Shown piece after piece: positions 43,554 through 54,400 of a DNA stretch of 64,000 nt. The stretch lies in assembly GCA_905221615.1 (NCBI GenBank), contig CAJNDT010001302.1, forward strand, positions 389,079-453,078, given 5' to 3'. The DNA comes from Symbiodinium sp. CCMP2592 (taxonomy: Eukaryota > Sar > Dinophyceae > Suessiales > Symbiodiniaceae). How positions within the stretch are numbered: position 1 is the first letter of the stretch; each line of letters opens with the position of its first letter. A program made the translations under genes and the position numbers. The notes below the pieces were generated by a model. It had not been told where the DNA came from. It saw only the letters and a list, made by a program, of their open reading frames with translations, and made no database searches.

Positions 43554-45498
43554 GAAGGCTCAGGCTACAGAGGTCATGTGGGCACACCACACGACATCGG
43601 AGAAAGTTTTGCTGGTCCTACAATCCCCTTTTGAACCTGTTGAAGCCCGAAACCCTCAACTTTGCCCTAAACGAATCCTGAATCTAATTGCAGGGCTCGA
43701 AGCTGCTGGAAGCTTCAAAGCAAAATGTTACAAGCCCGGATACAGGTACTCTCGTTGGGGTTATGTCCACATCTTTATTCTTGCACACCCAGATACCATG
43801 GAACAGGGCATCAGCATGGACAACCCTGCACCTTAAGCTGTGGCAGAAGACGGTTCATAGCACTGAAGTGGTTAAGCTTAGAAATGCTTAGAATAGGGGC
43901 TTTGGTGCTCACACTCGGACTCTTCAGGGCACATATCCACAGATGTGCTGGGGCATGCTTAGAGTTTCGGGTGTCAGGCTTTATCAGCAGGCCTCCAACA
44001 AACGCAATGGAACTGCTGAGGGAGTGCAATGGCTTATTTTATATTCGCAAAACAACGATGAAAGGAGCCACCGACACATGGGGGGTAGGTCTTTGGGTCT
44101 TTGGGTTTCGGGCTCTTGGGCTGCTTGGGCATGTAGGTCTTCATATACAGGCCGATATGAATAGAATCGAATTTCGAGGTAAGACCACAGTGTCATTCCC
44201 TTTAGGATAGAGGCTTTTGGTGCTTCAGGGCTATCAGCTCAGAGATGTTTGAAAACTACGTTTCAAGTGCTTGGCTAAAGCCGCGGTACATCGCAAATCC
44301 TACGCCCGACACCGTTTTGCAGCTGGGCTCTTAGTGTCGGTCACTCTACACCCTAAACCCTACACCCTAGCCCATTTTAAGCACTGACTTTGAGTGTACG
44401 CCGGCAGCCATAGCCCTCAACCCCCAAACCCAAAACAGAAACCCAGGGCTTCTGAAATCCTCGGGGCTCGGGTTCTCCACTTAGTACATAAGTGCGTTGA
44501 GTGAGGGCCTTGTGGTTTCGGTGCTCAAGCTCGGACAATCCAGGCGAGGCGTATGGTTCGGAGGTCTGCTGAGTGAGACAGTTCTAACAGGAGGAGCCAG
44601 GAATGGGGTTTAGGGTTTTAGGTTTACGGGTTTTGGGTTTTGGGCCTAGGGGGTTTTAGGGTTGAAGGTTTAGGGTGGTCTTGGGGTATGGTTTGGGGTT
44701 TGATGGCCATTGCTTAGGCAGTAGTATCTTCACATTCGACAAAACAAGTCCGGAAATGGTCCATCCGGCTCCGACAGGCTGAGGGGTAGGGAGTACTACA
44801 GGGGCCTCCGCAACTTTAATAGGGCCTTGCCGCCTGATTTGAAGTACATTGCCTTAAATTAAAGGAACCGCTCGGAAGGATGTTGGTAGTTCAGTTCAGG
44901 AGGGGGGTTGTGTCTAAAGGCTTTTAGCTCACGGTTGCTAAGGTTTCAGAGTTCACAGGGCATAAAGACTTTTTCGGGTTGAGCGCATCAGCATAGTTCT
45001 GCTAAGGTGAAACGGAACTGATACCTCACTTGCAGATACCCAGCAACGTCTGCTCTGCCCCTTTCCGGAGATTCTGCGTGGATTCCAATCCGGCATTCTC
45101 CATCATCGGGGTTCTTAGGGTAGGACACTGGCGAAATTAATCCTAGCCGAAATCAGGGTTTCGAGTACGAGGTGTAGGGTTTATGGGTCATAGTTTACAG
45201 ATAGTGAATAGTGAAGAAAACCCTGTCAAAAAAGAAAGATACCAGGCACGGATTCAGGCAACAGGTCCTCTCAACCAGCTTGCTACAGGGAAATGTGACG
45301 TCAACCTCACCCGAACCTCAATCCCAGAACCCTGCGTGATGGATCATGGGTAGCTAAGTCATGCTATATATGCTTCGGAGCAAGGCAACCAAACTTGTGG
45401 TTACTTAATCGCTTAACATCATTTAACATGCGGAAGACACTGTCTGCATGAGCCCTCAAACTCGCCTTAACTCGTTCTGTGGGCAGGGCCGCAGTTCA
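43554..45498. other. spacer between the SDR paralogues
   Basis: No gene is supported. TTTAGGG-type decay at 44605-44700, a junction motif with a ~65-bp repeat at 44521-44585 shared with 57181-57245, and GGGGCCT/TTAATAGGGCC words at 44800-44830 resembling a ruined family H element. Confidence 0.5.
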
Positions 45499-46990
45499 CT
45501 ACGTCCTCACTAAACCCTTTTGCATCAGGACGTGCGCGATGCTAACTCCACAAACAAAACCGCGAACCCTGAATCTCAAAACCCGAACCTCCGCTGCCCT
45601 GTACGCTAAACGCGAAACCCTGAAGCCTTGAAGCCCTAAACCCAGGCCCAGCATCACGATCTCCCAGAAGCTCGGGAAGAAGGCTGTGAGAGCAAAAACA
45701 GGCTGCAGTCGATTGGAGTTGACCACAACCTCGGCCTCTCTGGTGGATCCAGAATGCGAATATCTGTCTACACTAGTTCAGGCTCGTGATGGGATTCTAC
45801 AGGGTTGGGGGCTTTGCACTTAATAGAATGTGAGCGGTCTTCATACCGTTTCTATAGGGGGTCATAGCGCACGATGGGGTTTCCTATTCAAGTTGTCAAG
45901 TGTCGAGCGTGGATATGTAAGCGGTGTCGGCCAACCGACGCAGCAGGGCTTAAGCATTGGGTTGCACAGGTTAAGACGGTTAAACCAAAAAAACGGTTAG
46001 GACTTCACAGGTGCAGTTTCTCCGGCCTCATCGTACTGAATTGCCCGCACAACAGCTCGTGCCACTTCTTCCGGCGTCGTGTAACCCACATTTTTACCAC
46101 TCTCCTCAATGGTGGTTCCAGTGTTCTGGCAAGCCCTTTCTGCTAGCCCTGTGTCTTTAACAAGACCAGGGCTCACGCAATGAACTGTCACGGGGCTCTG
46201 CTCTAGAAGCATCTCTAGGCGAAGAGACAGCGAAAAACTGCTCAGCGCCGCCTTCGTAGCGGCGTAGATGCTGCTGTAGGGGACGGGGAGCTTCGAGGTG
46301 ATGGACGATATATTCACCACATGGGCTTGCTTTTGCTTGAAGAGCTCTGGCAAAAAGAGCTTTGTGAGGCGCAACGTGCCACACAGGTTGGTTTGCAGCA
46401 TAGCGTCCAATGCCTCTGTGGGGAACGATTCGAAGAAACAAGAGGTCATGACCCCTGCATTGTTGATGAGGACTTGGCACGGGCCGAAGGTGGTGGCCTG
46501 GCGTAGGAAGTCGTTTCGGCTCTCACCGTCCGTCACGTCCAACTTCACCGTCAGGACCTTCACCTGGCAGCTTCTCCATAAGAAAAGGCTCTATATAGCT
46601 TTGCAAACTTCACTGCCCCCTGCCCTCTGCCCTCTGCCCTGCTTGCCTTCGGGAAGTGTTTCGCAAGGTCGGCCTTGACCTCTTCCAGCTTCTCCACGCG
46701 CCGGGCACCCAAGACAAGCTTCTCCGCGCCCTCAGCCGCCAGCGCATGCGCGATGAACACCCCCAGACCATCGGAGGCGCCGGTGACTGCGCAGCACAGC
46801 CCCTTCAGCTCGTGCACACGCTTTGGGAAAAACGTCAGGTACAGCAACACCGCCAGCACCGACAGCAAGAGAGCCCCACCTGCAACTCCAGGGGCAAATC
46901 CAAGAGCTTCAGCTCAAAGGCCAAGCAAGAAAACCCGATTGCAGACACACCCGCACCTGTATAGGCCACCAGCCGCAGAAGCAGCCACAT
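45499..46990 (-). CDS. membrane-anchored short-chain dehydrogenase/reductase, copy 2
   Basis: Tandem paralogue of the gene at 41903-43553, same strand. Exons: 46990-46957, 46879-46647, 46563-46027, and 45735 onward. The introns are GT-AG (77 bp), GC-AG (83) and GC-AG (291). The N-terminus MWLLLRLVAYTGGALLLSVL is a membrane anchor, followed by TGASDGLG (~44-51), NNAG (~123-126), NISS and YAATK (~189-193). The region corresponding to copy 1 exons 3 and 4 is one uninterrupted exon here. The final exon gives AEVVVNSNRLQPVFALTAFF, aligning with copy 1. Exon 2 is nearly identical to copy 1 while the catalytic half has diverged clearly. The C-terminus after FWE is unresolved: the open frame runs to 45499 through telomere-like sequence and is probably not all coding. 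Confidence 0.77.
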
Positions 46991-47099
46991 TAATTCTTGT
47001 CAGGTAAATCCCTTGACAAGAGCTACGGCTACAGCTCGTAGCCTGAAGTGCTGAGGGCTTGTCAACATGATGCCTCATTCGCACTGACTGTGGCAACAC

Positions 47100-47240
47100 G
47101 CCAGCAGTGGTCGTGGTAGTGGCCGTGGCAGCGGCAGGTGGCCGTGGCGTTGGCGATGTGTGGCGGCAGCAGCAGCAGCAGAGTAGTAGTAGTAGTAGTC
47201 GTCGTCGTCGTCGTCGTAGTAGTAGCAGTAGCAGGCCGTC
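47100..47240. repeat. compound triplet repeat (GTG/GGC, CAG, TAG, GTC)
   Basis: GTGGTAGTGGCCGTGG-like sequence passes into CAG, then TAG (47185-47200), GTC (47199-47215) and TAG triplets. It nearly duplicates the array at 55497-55580. Confidence 0.9.
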
Positions 47241-47309
47241 TCATGACTGACTTGTGCCGTCACCGCCCAAAGGGCATTTCAGAAAAGACGACTTATGACA
47301 ATGCTACGT

Positions 47310-47490
47310 AGGTCGTAGTCGTCGTCGTACTAGTACTGGTACTGGTACTGGTACTAGTACAAGTACTAGTACTAGTACTCTAGTACTATAGTACTAGTAC
47401 TAGTAGTAGTAGTAGTAGTAGTAGTAGTACTACTACTACTACTACTACTAGTACTAGTAGTGGTAGTAGTAGTAGTAGTAGCAGCAGCTT
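47310..47490. repeat. TAG/GTAC triplet and tetranucleotide array at the retroelement 3' end
   Basis: GTC triplets, TACTGG/TACTAG hexamers (47330-47400), TAG triplets (47400-47428), CTA triplets (47428-47450), then TAG and CAG triplets to 47488, where the retroelement 3' UTR begins. On the element's own strand its 3' end therefore runs into CTA/GCT triplets, not poly(A). Confidence 0.9.
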
Positions 47491-47570
47491 CGAGCTTCGA
47501 TCGCAGCGGATGTCCGATCCACCAAGCGTCGGTTTGGAGCAAGCTCACATGAGCCCGGTGCCTTGTGCAC

Positions 47571-47586
47571 GCAGCCATTTGGCTGC
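47571..47586. other. palindrome in the retroelement 3' UTR
   Basis: GCAGCCA-TT-TGGCTGC, about 75 nt past the stop codon at 47657 and before the terminal triplet repeats. It could form a stem-loop in the RNA 3' end, the part LINE reverse transcriptases recognise; this role is inferred. Confidence 0.4.
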
Positions 47587-47656
47587 CTCAAAGAGAGGTA
47601 CTCTCTACCCATCACCGTTCCGAGGAACCAAGCATGATGGTTGAAGTGGTATCACA

Positions 47657-48487
47657 TTAAAGTTCGATGCACTCGATGCGTTCAGTAACCCGTTGGTAGA
47701 GCAACAAGTAGCAGCACTTGTGGAGCCATGTGGGCAAACTGGTGATGCGTTGAGCTGCCCGTCTATCGTCACAGAGCCAGTATTCAGAGCCGAGGCGTAG
47801 TAGGACCTGATAGTGTCCAGATCTCGGGTGAGCACCATGGTGACATACGATAGCAACACAACGATAGGCCTCCTGCTGCATTTGAACACCAGAGCCGCTG
47901 AAGACAGGCACCTGTATCATCGCATCCACATCAATGGACGTGTGTAGTTTGGCCACTCGGCCAGCTCCGGCACTGAATCGTCCAAGCTGAAGCATGAGCA
48001 CCGAGGGAGCCACCGTGAGAGCATGTGCATTCTCTTGAGTCATCCACTCATTGACAAGCTTCTGCACCTTGATGATCACAAGTCCCGGTGGGTAGGCAGG
48101 AAGTGGCAGCAAGATTGGCTGAGTGGTGAGCCCCATATCCACTTGTACAAAGATCCCCTCGCAAAGCTTTCTGGACACCCAAACGCCTGTGACCAAGGAA
48201 ACATGGTACTTATTACAAAGAAAAGCAGCGAATTCCACAACATCATGTTGACGATGAGGATCCGACCAGTCGGCAATGAGGTCACTCCAAGTCATATCCC
48301 TTGTCAGGTGCATCTCAACAGCTCGAGGTCGAACGAGGAGCTGACGAAACCAGTAAGCGCACTGCCCCAGACAGGAAAAGCTTGCATCCCCAGAAAGTTC
48401 AGCCGCCCATAGCAAAGCCTGCACAAAGCTGTTCATGTAGCATGCATTGGTGTGATTACCAAGGACGAGCCTGAGTGTACCATACAT
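47657..48487 (-). CDS. C-terminal USP (peptidase C19) domain of the retroelement
   Basis: About 277 residues from the ATG at 48487. The Cys box reads GNHTNACYMNSFVQALLWA (catalytic Cys ~2334 of the long frame), matching the family pattern N-x-C-Y-M-N-S. HDVVEFAAFL is the usual Q/H-D-x-x-E-F box. The His box is SGHYQVLLRL followed by YWLCDDRRA, giving the catalytic His and Asp, and the domain ends in a YLLLYQR-like strand. USPs cleave ubiquitin from proteins; here the enzyme could protect element proteins from proteasomal turnover (inference). It may be made as part of the long frame, after a frameshift, or by reinitiation, because the overlapping ORF stops at 48499, 11 nt before this ATG. Shorter than many cellular USPs. 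Confidence 0.8.
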   Translation of the reverse strand: MYGTLRLVLGNHTNACYMNSFVQALLWAAELSGDASFSCLGQCAYWFRQLLVRPRAVEMHLTRDMTWSDLIADWSDPHRQHDVVEFAAFLCNKYHVSLVTGVWVSRKLCEGIFVQVDMGLTTQPILLPLPAYPPGLVIIKVQKLVNEWMTQENAHALTVAPSVLMLQLGRFSAGAGRVAKLHTSIDVDAMIQVPVFSGSGVQMQQEAYRCVAIVCHHGAHPRSGHYQVLLRLGSEYWLCDDRRAAQRITSLPTWLHKCCYLLLYQRVTERIECIEL

Positions 48488-51400
48488 GGACTCCTCATTC
48501 ACTTCGGTCGAAGAAGGTCGCGAAGCTTCTGGATGGCAGGGCTGTCCTTGAGGCTTTCCTTTCGGTAAGCTACTCCAACAAGCTGCCAGACGCTGTTGCC
48601 CTGAAGTTCGAGCATCTTGTTCCAGGCCTTGATCCCCTCGCCCCTTGTTGAGATATCCATTTTGAACACCGCTTGCGACTCCATTGTTTCTGTGAGTCGT
48701 CGTGTGCACTTGAACCGGGTGACCGTCTCGCCTTTGAGAGCCGCATATATCTCCTCCAGCAGTGGAACCAGGGCTTCTGTGGTCAGAGCTGCCCTGTCTT
48801 TGTCCTCTTCGAGACAACGCAAACGCGGATTCCAGCGTTGGTAGCGCCATTTGCGCTGGCTGTCCAGCCAGCCTTTCTCCGTCACCGTCTTTAGGAGGGT
48901 CTCGTCCTTCATGGTGGCCTCGAGTCTGTTGGCCAACTCTCGTATCATGGCCAATGCCATGACCGTGCGTAGCGGTTGCCATCCCGGGCCCCATTCCGGG
49001 TTTTCCTCCTGTTTCTTTTTGAAGTGCGCCGCTGTCCTGTGAAGAAACGGCATGATCGAATCCGCACCTGCCGTCAGCCAAAGGACCAGTGAGTGATCTT
49101 GTTTGATCACTCTTATCTCCTCGTCCTGCCTCAGCACAACCCTTGCGAGAGAAGTAAGAGTCAAGCCGCCCGCTCCGAAGGTTGATTGGCTCGCTGCTGC
49201 CTGCTGGCTGGTATGTGCATCTCTGGCTTCCGGCCTCCTCCTCTTGGGCTTGTTCTCGCGGAGCTCCCCGAAGAACTCGGTCAGCTCGTCGTCTTCGAAC
49301 ATCCTGGTCCATGAGCACCAAGACTGCACATTGCCATGCCACCGTACATTTATTGAGATGTCCCCGCCAGTCCTTGCACGCGACTCCACAGTAATGGCAC
49401 GTCGGACTAGCCGTGGCTGTGCGAACAACAAGCTTCTGAATGCTGGTATTCAGGGTGTCAAGAATGTCTTTGTGGGAGTACTGATAGTGTCGTTTGAGAG
49501 TTCGATGCGAAGCGACCCACTGCCCACAAATGGCACATGTTTGCAGAAGCTGTGTTGTGACGGCCTTGAGCGGGATGAATGCATTGATGCCCTTCTGCAC
49601 TGCAACCAACACTTCAGGTAGCTGACAAATGGTCAAAGTGGTGTTTTGATCCGGCGGTGCCGGCTCAGCCAACAGCACTGGTGGAGGCTCAGCTGGTGTG
49701 TTTGCAAAGTCAGGATCTTCATGATCAACCATGGAAACAATCAGCACAGGACAGGAATTGTTGTTAATGTGGACCGCCAGCGATTGCCACTTCGAAAATT
49801 TGCGATCACAGAACTTGCAGATCGGCAAGCCGTTCTTGGAGTGTCGTGCTTTGTTGAAGATTTCTTTTTGTTCGTCCACAATGTTGTGTGACCGTCTGGC
49901 GTGTGTTTTCAGCGCCGCAGAGGTAGTAAAGGATTCGTCACAGACAGGGCAAGCCCACACAGCGGACTCAATACCTTCAGGCTCAGGCTCACTCCGTTGC
50001 GACAACCTGTCGGAGACATGTTGGAACCATGGTTCATCTCGCATCCAATCCGGTTCTGAGGTGTCCGCTTGTCGTTCACGATCATGGGTTTTCTGCAGGA
50101 GGCTGACCATCATCTGCACACCAAACTTATCCATGATGGTTGCATGCGAATCGCCAGTGATATGAGCCTGATTGTTGGTGACGGCCCTGACGTGTCTCAT
50201 CATGTGTCGCTGTGCTTCCTGCAGCTGGTCACCGGATAAGCCACAACAGTGGAGACCGTAGGTGAGAGTGCTGAGTACGCAGCTGCGCCAGACCTGCAGC
50301 TTGTAACCCACGCTAAGCCTGCGAGAGTGAAGTACCGATGCCATAGCCCACCGCCGCTTGTTGGCCTTGGCAATGCGATGCCTCATGGACTGGAGTTCGA
50401 AGGCCCCGTACGATATGATGAGTCCCAGGTACTCAGCTTGTGGCACAAGTGCAACCCAGGCCGAGGGATCTCGCGGCGAAAGCAGCAGTCGCCTTTCCTG
50501 GTCATGTTTTCGAACATATTCTTTGTGAACTCGACTCCGGAGACTCCCCACCACCTTCAGGATGGCTTTGGTCTTCTCGTAGTTCACCTTCATATGGAAA
50601 GTCTTGAAGACACCCAGGGCTACGCGAACCTCCATCATGCATCGCTCAAGCTCGACGTAAGTTTCGAACCTCCACTTCAAGTGTGAGTCGTCGGCGTACA
50701 AAGTAGCATGTTCCTTCGACCAGCGTGGGCCAAGTTTACGGTCAAGAGACGCACACATGAGTGAGGTAAACAAGCTCCAGAGTATGGGAGACGCCACGCA
50801 TCCTTGCCTCCATCCCCATTGAGGTTGGAGGGAGCCCGAACAGTCTCTATGATGAAAGATGTACCGTACTTGTGAGAGCCAGACCAGTAGTATGTCTTGA
50901 ACACAGATCGGGATGTTCGCAAAGTCCATGGCTTCCTTTAGGAAATCCCAACGAACTAGGTCGAAAGCGGCAGACATGTCGAGGCTCAGCTGCAGTCCTC
51001 CACTGCACTGTTTCTTTTGTTCTCCAGCTCGTTGTTGGTGTGGATTCAGTCGATCATTTCCGCATTCAGCTCGCACCAAAGCACAGTGAGCAAACACTCG
51101 TCTGAGTGCCGTGCTGGTGCCACGCCCCTGCACATATGCAGTCTGAGGATATTGTTTGATCAAAGTCTCTGCTGCAGAACGGGCCTGTCGAAGAAGTAGC
51201 GTCATCACGCACTTGCCCAGAGGATCCTGTAGCCCAATGGGTCGAAGATCCAAGGGCGATTGCATCCTCCCATGTGCCTTGGGGAGTAGCGAGACAGTGG
51301 CCTCAGACCATCCTTCGTCCACCTGAGGCGGCAAAGGATACTGATTCCAGCCATGGTTGACTTCCTCGGTCACGGTCGGGGCAATCTGTTGTGCACAGGC

Positions 51401-54400
51401 CTTCCAGAGGATGGCCGCCGCCTTCCCGCGAGGGACAGCCTTACCAGGGTGGATCCTGAGCATTTGATCTCGAAGTTCCGAAGCATCAATGGTGTCCGAG
51501 ATATCTGATCCAATCGGACCCTGCCATCCTCCGTCCACAGCTGAGGTTCCGTACCGATCACCGTAGGCCTGCAGTATCCAATCCATTTCCTCGGTCGTGC
51601 TAATGATGTGCCCATTTCGATGCAGCTGCAGACGTTTGCGCGGAACCTTGGGCGTCATCTGCTTGACAATTCGCCAAAGGCCGGAGTAGTGCCCCTTGTC
51701 AGCGGCCTCCTGAGCTTGTTGTAAGAGGTCGTCACGTTTCTGCTTAGTTCGCTGTCTCGACCGGTCCTTGTGAGCTTTGTGTGCTCGCTGAAAGCGAACC
51801 CATAGCTTCCATGCCGTAGCAATGCCCTGCATGGTAAATTTCTGTTTCCGCATTTCACGGAAAATTGCCCACATGTGCCTGGCAGAGTTGGCCAGCTCGA
51901 GGGGTTGATCCGGAGGAAGACTGGGTCGTGGAGGGGCCGGGTAATGTCGGACCGCAACCTGTAACAGGAGATCATTGAGGTGGCTGATCGGTGTAGGCAT
52001 TGATTCTTGTATATCCTCTCGGAGCTGAACAAGGGAGGTGGGCGCCTTTGGTTGCCGTAGGTCTTGCAGTAGTCGATCCCTGTCAAAAGCAGGCTGGGTC
52101 TTCCGAGCTTGAGCAAGGATTCTTCGAGGCACCGGCACATACGCCACCACAGGATGGTGGTTGCCGCCTTGTCGCCATTGGGCTACAGGAAACTTGTCAA
52201 GGATAGCAGCCTTCTTGGCAACGCGATTAGCCTGTCTTTGTCGCACCACTATGTAGTCAATCTGAGATGCCAGAGAGCCAAAAGTGAAAGTGGCTAGCTG
52301 ACCATGCTTAGGGCGCGTCCATGTGTTAAGTATACACACGGGCAGGGCTCGCAGAACGTCTTGATGATCCTGCAGGTCTTTGTACTGGAGAGGGTTGGCA
52401 GGTAGAACGCAAGGCCCACAAAGGGCCTGATGCGGAATCATCCCGCAGTTGAAGTCCCCTGCGAACACCAAAGGATTTCGTTGAGGCAAAGCAAGAAGGC
52501 ACTTCTGCAATTTCACTAGCAGTTGGTGGCGCCTTTCGTAGACTCCTTCAGCAGTGCTGCTGGAGTATTGATACCAAGTGATGATGTCCAAGTGAACTTG
52601 CCCGACCGGTAACCTAACGTGGAGAATGCGACCGGGATGCACAATGTTAAATTGGATGTCATCGGCCTTGGCGTGCTTTGCCGCAATCATCACCAGCAGT
52701 CCTGTCGCTCGGTCTTCTTTCTGGATTCCATGACAATGCACATAATGAAAATCACGAGTGCTCCAATTTGCATCAAAAGACCATTTAGTCTCCTGGACCA
52801 GTACGAGGTCGTACTGGTGGAGGCGCACATAGGTCTGCAGTTCTTGGTACACTTGTGCCGTGAGGCCACCTGAGTTCCATGTGAGAATCTTCCAAGAATC
52901 GGGTCCTGGTTGGCTGCTAGCCGTGGTCTTAGGCACATGCTGTGGTGGTACATGTCGTGGCTGGAACCAGGTATGCGGACGCCAGCGACCGCGAAAATGA
53001 GCTCCACCTTCTCTACAAGAGCGGGCATACGCCCTAGCATATGATCTCTTACCACTTCTCGAGAGTGTACTCTCAGCTTCGGGCGGCAAAGCCCTCCGAG
53101 AGCTGACTGGCTTCGCCGGTAGGTTGAGCCCACCGACTCCAGACATCGCGCCAGCTGAGATGTCAACCCTCGCATCTGTGTTCACAGAAAGTGTAGATCT
53201 GACGCTAACCAGGAGAATCAGCAGAAGAATTTTGTGATGACTGCTGCCTGGCCTGTGAACACCACCGGACTTGGGACCGGTGCGGCTGAGCGAAGTTCCC
53301 CGTGAGGTAGTGGAAGTAGTTGCTGGGCCTGAATGTTCGATTGCAATTGAGGGTCTCTGTGGATCCATATCATAGAGGTTGACAATGCTAACCAAAAGGA
53401 GAGCTGCCTGCATGTTCAAGAGCAAGAGAATCAACGAGAGCCGGAGCTGAAGCTGTTGGCTGCCGGTGTGGTACCTGTCCAGTTGAGGCGTGTACACTGA
53501 AATCGGCCAAAGGAGATAGCAATGTACCTCACTGTGTTGTAAGTCACCCGCCGTCCGTGCAGTGAGGATCATCTTGTGGTACCTGGCCAGCGAAGTGGTA
53601 AAAGCTGACAGTGATAAAACCATGTATGCTTCACCCTGCTGGTACACCGTCTCGCGCAGCAGTCTTTTATCCAGCAAGCCCACATGCTCGGTCGATGCCA
53701 GTATATCAGGCATGTCAGGCACAACCCGGTACCAGGGACTTGTTCCCATCAGGGGGTGAGGGCTTTTACAAGTCCTACTCAGGTCTATCGGATCGACGGT
53801 GCCTAAGCGAGAGCAAGGGCACTCCAGGTTACTTGACTCGAAAGCATAAGACATGCAAAGACAGGTGGTGATCAAATGAGGCTCAAGCTTCCGGTTCGTG
53901 GGAGTCATCTCATTCGTAGTCACCGTGTTGGCCCGCTTTTTGCGCCATGGAGCCTTGGCGATCGCCTTGGAAGTTGGCCGGAGAGGGGGCGTTGTAGGTG
54001 CCGCTGAGGTCGTAGCTGCAGAAACCGAGGTCAGATTTGTTGTCAGAGGCATCGCAGTGGAAGTCGTGGTTGAGGGGGCTGCAGTGGAGAGACCTCCACC
54101 CGGCTCGTCATCATTGGCCTCATCCTCCTCGTTGACCACGAGAACATTGGGATGTCGTCGGAAGTCTCCACTCAGCGGCTCAATGCGTACCAGCATGTCA
54201 CCCATGGTCCTGTAGTGAAAAGGCACTAGAACCAGCATCTCGCCCACGTTGACTCCGTCCTCCGCAAAGGCCTGTGCCAAAGCCCCCGCAGCCCGGTGCG
54301 AAATGAGTTGCACCGTTTGTACTGCCTGTGGTGGCGGCGGTCCTCGTGGCTCTGGTGTGCCACCTGGTGTATGCGGGGCTGACGTTCCCTCCGGGGGTCC

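Noticed and set aside
47569-47595. GCAGCCATTTGGCTGCCTCAAAG resembles the spliced leader
   Set aside because: It needs a gap and an insertion to align, is a self-complementary palindrome, and lies in the retroelement 3' UTR in the wrong orientation.
53190-53460. Leu-rich segments of the retroelement frame as membrane helices
   Set aside because: They lie in a low-conservation linker before the endonuclease and probably reflect base composition; not enough to claim a membrane protein.
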